From: an uncultured Eubacteriales bacterium
GTDB lineage: Bacteria; Bacillota; Clostridia; Oscillospirales; Oscillospiraceae
Assembly: GCA_900556935.1 (NCBI GenBank)
Contig: USQL01000120.1
Location: 1 to 6,073 of the forward strand
Length of the DNA: 6,073 bases
Reading direction: 5' to 3'
Shown here: piece after piece, positions 1 to 6,073 of the stretch
Layout of the letters: each line of letters begins with the position of its first letter
Numbering within the stretch: position 1 is the first letter of the stretch
Notes under the pieces: generated by a model
Database searches by the model: none
The model's input: the letters and a program-made list of their open reading frames with translations, nothing else
Told to the model about the DNA's origin: nothing
Program-made: the position numbers and the translations under genes

Positions 1-1492
1 CGCAGCAGTGGGCGGGGGCGAAGGACTGGCACAGGATGCAGGTGTAGTAGCGGTCCACGGCCTCGTCGGTCATGGAAGCCAGGCGGTCATCACGCTGATT
101 GTACCGGGGCATAGCAATCTCATCCCGGAACTTCTCAGCCTCGGCAGGGTCGGTGATCAGGGTAACCTGGCACTTGTCCACCACCGCGTCGAACTCGTCC
201 ATAATCATGACGTACAGGACCTCTGCAAAGTCCTTCAGCCGCAGACCCGCGTCATAGGCGGCGTTGCTCACACGGACACGGACCTGATTCCGCTGGCCGG
301 TGTGCATAACGCCCTCCATGTAGTTAAACCAGGCGTGGAACTTCCGCTCGATGACGGACTCGAAGTCCGGCTGCATCTTCTTGCCGGCAACCTCCACATA
401 GGTGGCCAGGGCCAAATCCTTGGCCTGATCGAAGTCCGGTCCAATCAGGTTAATCTTATGGTCCTCGATTTCGTCCAGGTTCCGCATCACCACCAGCTCG
501 GCAGTGGGGTTCTTGGAGGACCACATCTCGTTGTGCATGTCGGCCTTGCGGATGATTTCGCCCTCAAAGGCGGCGGCGAAGGCCACAGGGATGGGCAGCT
601 CCTTGACCTTAATCTTGATGCCCCGCAGCTCCAGGGACTTCTTGACGGTCTCGTTGTGGTCGGTGACGGACTCCAGGGCACCGGGCACCTGGTTCTCGCC
701 CAGGTCGATATCCACCACTACGGGGAAGCCCAGGGCGATGGCACCGGCACCGGCGGAGACCACCACGGAGTCAATGGCACCGAAGGTATTGACAAAGGCG
801 GGCACACGCTCCTTGGTGTATTTCAGCAGCTCGGGAAGATTGCCGGGCTGGACATTGCCGAAAATCAGAGCGGCACGGATGGCCACGGTGACCACGTGAA
901 TCACGGCGGTGACATCATGGCCCAGAGGAATCACACGGAGCTCCAGACCCATCTTTACACCGCCCTCGGCGCACTGCTCGATGCACTCGCCCACCAGGAA
1001 GGTCATAATGCCCTTGGACTGGTAGTCCTTGACCACCTTCACAACGTCCTCAGCGTTGTCTGCCTTGCCCAGCACCACGGCCACGCCGGGGATATCGCCG
1101 GTAACCAGGGGCACGCCCAGGGAACGAATGACGGGGTCGGGCACGAAGCCGATGCCGGAATCATTTTCATAGGGATTGCCGCCCTCCACGTACTTGAGGC
1201 CCTCGATAATCTCCGCGCCTACGGCGGTGGCAAGGCCGGCGTTCAACGCCTGGCCCAGGTCCTCCTGGTTGGTAATCAGGCTCTTCAGCACCCCCACGCA
1301 GGCGGGCAGGTCGCCCAGGGTTTTCACCTTTACGCCGGTAGCGGCATAAATGGTGGGGAAGAAATAGGCAGTGTCGGGGAAAGCAATCTCTTTCTCAGCA
1401 CCGTACTTCGCGATGGCCTCATTGACGGCGTTCTCGGTCAGACCGGCAACGGCGTTGGAGCCACCATAGATAAGGTCGGTTAATACACTCAT
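1..1492 (-). CDS. acsB: Acetyl-CoA synthase subunit of CODH/ACS (AcsB), 3' end cut off by window edge
   Basis: AcsB assembles acetyl-CoA from a corrinoid-bound methyl group, CO and CoA at the nickel-containing A-cluster; it is cytoplasmic and partners CO dehydrogenase (AcsA). I translated the minus strand from the ATG at 1492-1490 and found 497 uninterrupted codons. The protein begins MSVLTDLIYGGSNAV. It carries the N-terminal region typical of bacterial AcsB (the DTAYFFPTIYAATG and KTLGDLP stretches), the FEGEIIRKADM and GPDFDQ segments of the middle domain, then MHTGQRNQ. It ends with YYTCILCQSFAPAHCC. By comparison with the Moorella enzyme (Cys506, Cys509, Cys518, Cys528), C485, C488 and C497 are A-cluster ligands and F491 matches Phe512; the fourth ligand and about 230 further residues lie beyond base 1. 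The start is fixed by an AGGAGG site nine bases upstream. It follows the DUF6056-like gene after 93 bases. No frameshift is visible, and codon use is strongly biased, as in highly expressed genes. Confidence 0.95.
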   Translation of the reverse strand, partial: MSVLTDLIYGGSNAVAGLTENAVNEAIAKYGAEKEIAFPDTAYFFPTIYAATGVKVKTLGDLPACVGVLKSLITNQEDLGQALNAGLATAVGAEIIEGLKYVEGGNPYENDSGIGFVPDPVIRSLGVPLVTGDIPGVAVVLGKADNAEDVVKVVKDYQSKGIMTFLVGECIEQCAEGGVKMGLELRVIPLGHDVTAVIHVVTVAIRAALIFGNVQPGNLPELLKYTKERVPAFVNTFGAIDSVVVSAGAGAIALGFPVVVDIDLGENQVPGALESVTDHNETVKKSLELRGIKIKVKELPIPVAFAAAFEGEIIRKADMHNEMWSSKNPTAELVVMRNLDEIEDHKINLIGPDFDQAKDLALATYVEVAGKKMQPDFESVIERKFHAWFNYMEGVMHTGQRNQVRVRVSNAAYDAGLRLKDFAEVLYVMIMDEFDAVVDKCQVTLITDPAEAEKFRDEIAMPRYNQRDDRLASMTDEAVDRYYTCILCQSFAPAHCC

Positions 1493-1501
1493 GATAATTT
1501 C

Positions 1502-1507
1502 CCTCCT
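1502..1507 (-). promoter_or_regulatory. Ribosome binding site of acsB
   Basis: On the minus strand this reads AGGAGG, nine bases before the ATG at 1492. It is a full-strength Shine-Dalgarno site and decides the acsB start. I could not find a convincing -35/-10 pair in the 93-base gap. A TTTACA (1539-1544) has no good -10 box at 17 bases, and a TATATA inside the hairpin at 1553-1580 has a poor -35. Confidence 0.85.
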
Positions 1508-1552
1508 GTTTACTTTGCGATGGAAAAAAGTGGCAGCGTGTAAAGCACTGTC

Positions 1553-1580
1553 TATATAGAGCCCGCAGGGGCTGAATATA
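1553..1580 (-). other. Hairpin in the gap between the DUF6056-like gene and acsB
   Basis: A 5-bp GC stem (1560-1564 with 1569-1573, four-base loop) is extended, after two mismatches, by a 5-bp AT stem (1553-1557 with 1576-1580). On the minus strand it begins six bases after the upstream stop codon. No U-tract follows, so it is not a standard intrinsic terminator. It might be a weak processing or mRNA-stability element at the end of the membrane-protein message or in the acsB leader, or it may be chance. The rest of the 93-base gap shows only the acsB ribosome site. Confidence 0.35.
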
Positions 1581-1585
1581 CGGAT

Positions 1586-2902
1586 TTATTCGTCCTGGAA
1601 ATAGCCCAGAATGGAGTTCACCCCATAGTATCTGGACATGCTGTCGTTGGGCCAGGTGTCTGGGGTTAGGGTCTCCAGATAGCGCAGGTTATACAGCCCG
1701 CTGTATTTGGTGGAGCTAATCACCATCGGCACCAGCAGGTCCGTCTCCCCTTCCGCCTTTTTCTCGGCAATCAGGGCTTCATTTGCCTGCATCTGGCGGT
1801 AGGTGCTGTAGATATCCCGGGTGCCTTCCGGAAGCTTTCCCAGTCCCGACAGCAGGAACAGCAGCGTAACGCTGAGAATCAGCGGCTGCTTTTTCAGGCT
1901 CAGCATGGGGCTGAGCAGCACCGCGTCCGCCGCAATCAGGAACACGCAGGCCCCGCAGGCGGAGCGGGAGGGGTAATAGCTGGCAAAGGTCATCATAAAG
2001 TTTGCAACCAGTGAGCCCGCCAGCAGCGTACAGGCCAGCAGAAGCTGCCTGTGGCTCGTCCCAACAGATAGATTATAGATGAAAAGAACAAAAAATGCAA
2101 CCAAAAGTATACGGAAATCCATGTACATCCGGAGGGCACCCTTGAAGGATTCCAGCATCCCGCCGGAGCCCGCAAACTTGTTTGCCCACTGCGCCGGTGC
2201 CAGATAGATGCTGACATAGCCCAGAAACGCCACACAAATCAGGGCAATCAGGTATTTCTCCGGCGCTTTTTGATGCTCAATGGCTCTTAGCAGCACCAGC
2301 ACAGCCGCCATAAAGATGGCCGCCGCCGAAACCGTCTCGGAGTAAGCCCCCGCGGCAAAGGCCAGCAGGAAATAAATCTTTTTCTTCGGAAGGGCCTCCT
2401 CCCCATGCAGATAGGCCCGGGCAAACAGGCTCAAAAAGCCCAGCCCGAATACCACGCTCCACAGGTAGTTCACAGCACCGTCCTGCCACAGATTCACCTG
2501 GCCGAACATAGGCTCATAGAGCCACAGGGTGAAGAAGGCGAAGAAACACAGAATCGGTTCTTTCCAGGTGTACCCCCCCCCCGCTACACGGACAATTGTC
2601 CATATCTGAAGGACGAACATACCTGCATTCACCAAGTCGAACACCCATGTAGGCGGAAGCGTGAACAGCTGCACCAGGAAATGGGGAATCAGCCGACCGT
2701 TCATATACTGCGCGTGGGCAGCCATGGACGGAAAGATATCGAAAACACTTGCAATCCGCTGGCCGGTTCGGAAGCTGTAGAGATACGCGAAATCGTCCAC
2801 CATGTACTTTGTCAGCACATTGCAGACAAACAGGAACAGGAACACCAACAGATAGGGAAGCTTTTGGGCAGTGCGGGATAAATTTCGGGAAGGATGACGC
2901 AT
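1586..2902 (-). CDS. Polytopic membrane protein, DUF6056-like (possible GT-C-type glycosyltransferase)
   Basis: This is a 438-residue integral membrane protein. Hydrophobic segments lie at roughly residues 14-32, 71-102, 114-130, 148-162, 176-207, 217-233, 265-280, 285-305, 315-331 and 338-356, followed by a soluble C-terminal tail of about 80 residues. An acidic DDFAY motif (36-40) lies just after the first membrane helix and is followed by QYMNGR (65-70). This layout, with an acidic pair in the first outer loop, resembles DUF6056 and GtrII-like membrane proteins thought to have a GT-C fold and act on lipid-linked sugars at the cell surface. I infer the family from pattern only; the substrate is unknown. 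The ATG at 2902 has AAAGGAG upstream and lies 17 bases after the stop of the DUF6020-like gene, so the two are very probably co-transcribed. A run of ten G encodes AGGG around residues 107-110 and makes this gene prone to slippage. Confidence 0.8.
   Translation of the reverse strand: MRHPSRNLSRTAQKLPYLLVFLFLFVCNVLTKYMVDDFAYLYSFRTGQRIASVFDIFPSMAAHAQYMNGRLIPHFLVQLFTLPPTWVFDLVNAGMFVLQIWTIVRVAGGGYTWKEPILCFFAFFTLWLYEPMFGQVNLWQDGAVNYLWSVVFGLGFLSLFARAYLHGEEALPKKKIYFLLAFAAGAYSETVSAAAIFMAAVLVLLRAIEHQKAPEKYLIALICVAFLGYVSIYLAPAQWANKFAGSGGMLESFKGALRMYMDFRILLVAFFVLFIYNLSVGTSHRQLLLACTLLAGSLVANFMMTFASYYPSRSACGACVFLIAADAVLLSPMLSLKKQPLILSVTLLFLLSGLGKLPEGTRDIYSTYRQMQANEALIAEKKAEGETDLLVPMVISSTKYSGLYNLRYLETLTPDTWPNDSMSRYYGVNSILGYFQDE
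2573..2582 (-). repeat. Homopolymer run of ten G in the coding strand (possible slippage switch)
   Basis: The plus strand has ten consecutive C, so the coding strand has ten G, giving codons GCG GGG GGG GGG (A107 to G110). As read, the gene is in frame. Adding one G shifts into a frame that ends in HPVAL and a stop at 2514-2516, 23 codons after the last GGG. Losing one G gives a different frame that also stops (TGA) within about 26 codons. Either change would leave about 130 of 438 residues. Confidence 0.9.
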
Positions 2903-2910
2903 ACCGAATT

Positions 2911-2917
2911 CTCCTTT
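2911..2917 (-). promoter_or_regulatory. Ribosome binding site of the DUF6056-like gene
   Basis: AAAGGAG on the minus strand, eight bases before the ATG at 2902. It fills most of the 17-base gap after the preceding stop codon, leaving no room for a promoter. This supports co-transcription with the upstream membrane gene. Confidence 0.8.
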
Positions 2918-2919
2918 GG

Positions 2920-4731
2920 CTAAATATTATTTTCGGGCACCGTGCCCCGGGCATACCGGCGGGCCAGCAGCATGGGCACCGTAAAAATCACCGGGGCGGC
3001 ATAGCGGATGGTGCCGTTGGTGTGGGTCAGCAGCAGCCCGGCAAGGGCCAGGACCACAGGCAGCACCGCCGGCAGCGCACCCTTTTTCCTCTGATACAGA
3101 GCGCTTGCCAAAAGCAGCAGGCACAGCCAGCTGTAGGTGCCGGAGGAAAGCAGCACCGCCTGGGGATAGGACCGGGTCCAGTCAAAAAGGGCCGTTTCCG
3201 CCGGGAGCCGCAGGCGTTCCGGGACCCAATAGGAAAAATGGGCACGTTCCTCCGGGACGCATTCGGCAAAATCCCGCTGCTCCGGGCTCATGACGCTCTC
3301 CACATTCTGGGCGAAGGGGTCAAAGTAGAGGCCTTTGGAGCAAAGCAGGGTCTCCGGAACGCACAGGGGATGGCACAGAGCAAATTTCAGATTCAGCAGC
3401 ACATATTGCCGCACCTGGGCATTGCTTTCGGCGTGGAAAGTATTTTTGACGGAATCGATGCCGTTGGGGTCATAGTTGTCCCGCACCGCGTCCAGGTCCA
3501 GAACCGCCCCAATGGTTTCCAGTTCCCGGGCGCTCAACTTCTGGGGGTATTTCCGGCAGTAGACGCAGGTCAGGTTGTAAAAGAAGCTGTAGTTCTCCCG
3601 CTGCCAGGGCCTTTCCACCCCCAGCACCGGCAGCAGCCCCTGTTCCAGCAGGAGCATTCCGGCAAGCAGGCCCCCGGCGGCCCGGAGGCTAAACCGCCGC
3701 GTCTCCTTCCGGGCAAGCAGACACAGCAGCATCCCGGCGGACAGGTAAACCCCGCCCTTCCGGGTCAGGGCGCACAGAGCCGCCGTCAGCACCAGTAAAA
3801 TTCTGTCCCTTCGGGTGCCGCCCTCCAGCACCCGGAGATAATACAGCATACTCAAAAGAAACAGGGGCCCATAGACCGAGTCCTTCAGGACCAGGGTCGC
3901 AAAGCTTGGATACAGCGGGCACAGTCCGTAAAACAGTGCCAGCAGCACCGATGCCCTCCGCCGCCCAAGGCCGTCCACCTCCCGGCAGACAAGCCCCATG
4001 GTAGGGAGCGTCAGCGCCAGCTGGGCCGCCGTGCAGAACAGGAGCCCTATGTTGTCTCCCCCCAGCCTCTGCCCCAGGGAAAACAGGAAGCCGTAGACAG
4101 CGGTGATGAAGACGGGGTTTGCCCCCTCCCAGGGAATTTTTCCCTGGGATTGCAGGATTTGTCTGCCTGTATCGTAGGGAATGGAGCCCGGCAGACGCAA
4201 AATCAGAACAGGCACCCAGCACAGGGCAATGAGCCCCGCAAAGGCCCACAGGCTCCATGCCCTTCTATCCGCGGCCCGCCCTTGTCTCGGGGCGGTCAGC
4301 CACAGGCAGAACGCCTGAATCAGTCCGTAGTAAAAAAGGAAGAAGACGCACCACAGCACCAGATTGTCCGCCAATGCGTATCCGGGGCACAGCACCAGGT
4401 ATTTCAGGCAATCCGGGCGGGTGAAATGCAGCAATGTGTTCTGGGTGAAAAAGAGGCTTATGAGGATTCCGGGAAGCCAGACAGGCTTCTCGGTCCGTAT
4501 CAGCCCGCGGATGCCCAGCCAGGCCCCCGCCAGGCTTACCACCCCCGCCAGCAGAAAGGAGGGCACATTTCCCCTAAGAAAATGCAGCCCATACCGGAAC
4601 CGGTAGACCAGGCTCCCCGTCCCGGCACCCCAAGCGCCTGCCAGCCAGGCCGTCAGGACGAGCAGCATTCCCGCGGACAGGAGCGCCGCAGCCAGGGCCT
4701 GCAAAACACGGTTTTTTCGAAAAGCATCCAT
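2920..4731 (-). CDS. Polytopic membrane protein, DUF6020-like (possible GT-C-type glycosyltransferase)
   Basis: This is a 603-residue protein with roughly 13-15 hydrophobic segments, from about residue 11 to 366 and again from about 532 to 590. A hydrophilic, probably extracytoplasmic region of about 160 residues (371-530) separates the two blocks. Visible motifs are LPGSIPYDTGRQ (180-191), a PSFATLVLKDSVYGPL stretch with a conserved-looking KD (283-284), TRKGGVY (323-329) and RYAAPV (576-581). This order is like DUF6020 family proteins, which I understand as GT-C-like membrane glycosyltransferases; donor and acceptor are unknown. I chose the ATG at 4731 because AGGAGG sits seven bases before it. 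An in-frame TTG 12 codons further upstream would place that ribosome site inside the gene. It lies 93 bases after the AcsC-AcsE gene, only 37 bases beyond a hairpin terminator, and shares no apparent function with it. Its codon use is less biased than that of the acs genes. Confidence 0.8.
   Translation of the reverse strand: MDAFRKNRVLQALAAALLSAGMLLVLTAWLAGAWGAGTGSLVYRFRYGLHFLRGNVPSFLLAGVVSLAGAWLGIRGLIRTEKPVWLPGILISLFFTQNTLLHFTRPDCLKYLVLCPGYALADNLVLWCVFFLFYYGLIQAFCLWLTAPRQGRAADRRAWSLWAFAGLIALCWVPVLILRLPGSIPYDTGRQILQSQGKIPWEGANPVFITAVYGFLFSLGQRLGGDNIGLLFCTAAQLALTLPTMGLVCREVDGLGRRRASVLLALFYGLCPLYPSFATLVLKDSVYGPLFLLSMLYYLRVLEGGTRRDRILLVLTAALCALTRKGGVYLSAGMLLCLLARKETRRFSLRAAGGLLAGMLLLEQGLLPVLGVERPWQRENYSFFYNLTCVYCRKYPQKLSARELETIGAVLDLDAVRDNYDPNGIDSVKNTFHAESNAQVRQYVLLNLKFALCHPLCVPETLLCSKGLYFDPFAQNVESVMSPEQRDFAECVPEERAHFSYWVPERLRLPAETALFDWTRSYPQAVLLSSGTYSWLCLLLLASALYQRKKGALPAVLPVVLALAGLLLTHTNGTIRYAAPVIFTVPMLLARRYARGTVPENNI
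4127..4149. repeat. Perfect 9-bp inverted repeat inside the DUF6020-like gene
   Basis: TCCCAGGGA (4127-4135) and TCCCTGGGA (4141-4149) are exact reverse complements around a five-base AT loop. They encode SQGKIPWEG of the membrane protein. The stem sits well inside the reading frame. It is followed by no long U-tract on either strand, so it is probably a coincidence of coding or a minor RNA structure. Confidence 0.5.
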
Positions 4732-4738
4732 GGCCTGT

Positions 4739-4744
4739 CCTCCT
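4739..4744 (-). promoter_or_regulatory. Ribosome binding site deciding the start of the DUF6020-like gene
   Basis: AGGAGG on the minus strand, seven bases before the ATG at 4731. It supports that ATG over the TTG at 4767, which would otherwise give a 615-residue product with a 12-residue extension. Confidence 0.85.
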
Positions 4745-4768
4745 GTCCTGATTTTTGAAAGCAGCAAA

Positions 4769-4796
4769 GGCCGGGGAGGGAGAACCCTCCCCGGCC
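4769..4796 (-). terminator. Likely rho-independent terminator (possibly leaky) after the AcsC-AcsE gene
   Basis: GGCCGGGGAGGG (4785-4796 read on the minus strand) pairs perfectly over 12 bp with CCCTCCCCGGCC (4769-4780) around a TTCT loop. It starts 28 bases after the stop codon of the AcsC-AcsE gene. The tract after the stem is TTTGCTGCTTTC, not a clean U-run, so termination may be partial. Only 37 bases separate it from the next start codon, too few for a normal promoter. The membrane genes may therefore depend on readthrough or on a promoter hidden in the hairpin region. Confidence 0.7.
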
Positions 4797-4824
4797 GGGA
4801 AAGTGCGTTTTGGAGCCCGTTCGA

Positions 4825-6073
4825 TTACAGATCCAGGTAGGAATCGGAGTACAGAACGTGGTTCTTGAAGATGTCGCAGGACTTGATGGTTTCCATCAGC
4901 CGCAGGTCGCAGGGGTTGACGATAGCGGAGGTCAGGCCCTGCATCATAGCCATGGCAACCAGAGCGGAGTCCATGATGGGACGGACGTTCTTGGGCGCGC
5001 CGTTGGAGTTGTTGGACAGACCGCCGGTGGACTTCAGGCCCTCGTCAGCGAACAGCTTGATGGCGTTCAGCACGTCCATCTGCTTGTCCTGCATGCCCTT
5101 GACAACCAGGAACAGGGGGTCGAACCACAGGTCGGTGGCCTCCATGCCCAGGCTCATGCCGCGCTCCAGCATGTTGTGGCAGTGCTTCATACGCTCCTCG
5201 TTGTCCTTTGCGATGCCATCGGCGGAGCACAGGGCAACGCAGATCGCGTCGTTGGCGGCAGCCAGGTCAATGTAGGAGATACGGGAACCGGCATCGGCGG
5301 AGTTCACGATGGGCTTGCCGTTGGTCCGGTTGTAGACCTTAATACCGGCCTCGATAGCCTTCTTGTTGGCGGTATCCAGAGCCAGAGGCACGTTGTTGAA
5401 GTTCTCCTGCAGCAGCTTGACCGCCCACATCATACGCTCGGGGCCATCCTTCTCGGCAGGTCCGATGTTGACATCCAGGTAGGTGGCACCGGCGGCAATC
5501 TGCTCGGCGGCACGCTTCAGGATAGGAGCGGGATCCCGCTCGTCCATAGCCTTCCGGATGACAGGAGAGATGCAGTGGATCCGTTCGCCGATGGTGACGA
5601 AGGTCTGCGCGTCGGGGTTGTGGCCCTTGTACTGTACGCCCATGTCCACCACTTCGATGGCGGGCACCTTGGTGGCCAGCAGCTCCTCGAAGGACAGCTC
5701 CTTGACCTCTTCCTTGGGAGCGCTTGCTGCCTTGGCAGCGGCCTCGGCGGCAGCGGCGGCGGCAGCGGCCTCGTACTCCTTATCCTTCATGTACTTGGGC
5801 AGCTGAACGGCCTCGGTAGGACCGACGACCACGTTCCAGCCGGGCAGCTTCTCAGCGATTTCGCCCTTCATAACGGCGACCTTGCCGGGGATAATCAGGG
5901 TCCGGTTCTTAATCTTGTTCTCGATGTCCAGGTCAGCGAAGGTCTTCTTCACGGAGGTGGAGGAGAACTTACCGGCAGCCCAGGCAGTCAGAACGGACAT
6001 GCCGGAGGCATCGGTGATGATCAGGTTCACAGGCTGGTTGGAGCGCTCCAGCTCACCGGAAACCAGGAAGTAG
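4825..6073 (-). CDS. acsC/acsE: Fusion of CFeSP large subunit C-terminus (AcsC) and methyl-THF:corrinoid methyltransferase (AcsE); 5' end outside window
   Basis: 415 residues and a stop are visible; the frame is open through the window edge, so the GTG at 6030 is not the true start. Fragment residues 1-98 match the C-terminal end of AcsC/CdhE, the corrinoid iron-sulfur protein large subunit: YFLVSGELE (1-9), GMSVLTAWAAGKF (24-36), LIIPGKVAV (59-67), VVVGPTEA (81-88). After KYMKDK, where AcsC normally ends, an alanine-rich linker follows (about 99-124). The rest, about 158-415, is a full TIM-barrel methyltransferase like AcsE: IGERI, LDVNIGP, LALDTAN, IVNSADA, FDPL, GLSNNSN and a C-terminal VLYSDSYLDL. 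Aligned by eye to Moorella AcsE, D233, N257, D318 and N354 correspond to Asp75, Asn96, Asp160 and Asn199, so the active site looks intact. The protein would move methyl from methyl-tetrahydrofolate to cobalt and supply it to AcsB. The N-terminal [4Fe-4S] domain expected of AcsC is not in view. Confidence 0.88.
   Translation of the reverse strand, partial: YFLVSGELERSNQPVNLIITDASGMSVLTAWAAGKFSSTSVKKTFADLDIENKIKNRTLIIPGKVAVMKGEIAEKLPGWNVVVGPTEAVQLPKYMKDKEYEAAAAAAAAEAAAKAASAPKEEVKELSFEELLATKVPAIEVVDMGVQYKGHNPDAQTFVTIGERIHCISPVIRKAMDERDPAPILKRAAEQIAAGATYLDVNIGPAEKDGPERMMWAVKLLQENFNNVPLALDTANKKAIEAGIKVYNRTNGKPIVNSADAGSRISYIDLAAANDAICVALCSADGIAKDNEERMKHCHNMLERGMSLGMEATDLWFDPLFLVVKGMQDKQMDVLNAIKLFADEGLKSTGGLSNNSNGAPKNVRPIMDSALVAMAMMQGLTSAIVNPCDLRLMETIKSCDIFKNHVLYSDSYLDL
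5725..5769 (-). repeat. Alanine-rich interdomain linker of the AcsC-AcsE fusion
   Basis: Fifteen codons encode eight Ala, Glu, three Ala, Lys and two Ala, mostly GCC and GCT. The wider linker, with EAPK-type charged residues, runs to about 5701. It joins the end of the corrinoid protein domain to the methyltransferase. The sequence favours a flexible or helical spacer, which would suit a corrinoid domain that must swing between enzymes; that role is inference. Confidence 0.75.

Noticed and set aside
8..1483. Long open frame of 491 codons on the plus strand
   Set aside because: It is exactly antisense to acsB, which has clear family motifs and a ribosome site. The predicted product is full of His, Gly, Val and Gln repeats with no family resemblance. 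Biased GC-rich codons on one strand often leave the opposite strand free of stops.
2514..2954. 146-codon frame overlapping the start of the DUF6056-like gene, as evidence of a frameshifted gene
   Set aside because: The 438-residue frame is intact with membrane helices on both sides of the G-run. The other frame is Arg/Pro/Cys-rich and matters only as the place where a one-base insertion would end.
2749..3798. Open frame of 349 codons on the plus strand
   Set aside because: It crosses the junction of the two minus-strand membrane genes, has low-complexity Gln/Pro/Gly/Arg composition and lacks a ribosome site or recognisable domain. It is a shadow.
4732..4767. TTG start extending the DUF6020-like protein to 615 residues
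   Set aside because: The ribosome site AGGAGG at 4739-4744 would be inside this extension, and the following ATG at 4731 is at ideal spacing.
5725..5769. GCC/GCT-rich stretch as a DNA tandem repeat or CRISPR-like element
   Set aside because: It has no regular unit or spacers; it is simply a run of alanine codons in the fusion linker.
4825..6030. A 401-residue protein starting at GTG 6030
   Set aside because: The frame stays open to the window edge, and the upstream residues YFLVSGELERSNQP continue the AcsC homology, so the GTG is an internal valine codon.

Overview
The window shows a GC-rich bacterial genome with Wood-Ljungdahl (reductive acetyl-CoA) pathway genes. All real genes lie on the minus strand, so transcription runs from high to low coordinates. 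The bacterial-type AcsB with a full N-terminal domain, the AcsE-type methyltransferase, strong AGGAGG ribosome sites and the membrane-protein families all suggest an anaerobic member of the Clostridia. A gut Oscillospiraceae-like organism would fit, but that taxonomic guess rests on style and pathway, not on a search.

In order of transcription: (1) 6073-4825 is the 3' part of one long reading frame. It joins the C-terminal end of the corrinoid iron-sulfur protein large subunit (AcsC/CdhE) through an alanine-rich linker to a complete methyltetrahydrofolate:corrinoid methyltransferase (AcsE). (2) 4796-4769 is a perfect 12-bp GC hairpin with a poor U-tract, a likely terminator or partial terminator. 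(3) 4731-2920 and 2902-1586 are two tightly coupled genes for polytopic membrane proteins that look like GT-C-type glycosyltransferases or related glycan proteins (DUF6020-like and DUF6056-like). (4) 1492-1 is acsB, the acetyl-CoA synthase subunit, which runs off the window at the A-cluster cysteines.

The AcsCE protein would take the methyl group from methyl-tetrahydrofolate and put it on the corrinoid cobalt. AcsB would then combine that methyl with CO (from CO dehydrogenase, not in the window) and CoA to make acetyl-CoA. The two membrane genes have no obvious link to this chemistry and look like a two-gene insertion between acs genes.

The points most worth a second look are the AcsC-AcsE fusion, which physically couples methyl donor enzyme and methyl carrier, and a run of ten G in the coding strand of the DUF6056-like gene. 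A one-base slip in that run in either direction truncates the protein, so the gene may be phase-variable. There is no gene-free stretch longer than 300 bases. The two gaps are each 93 bases and are described below. I see no tRNA, rRNA, CRISPR array or transposase.
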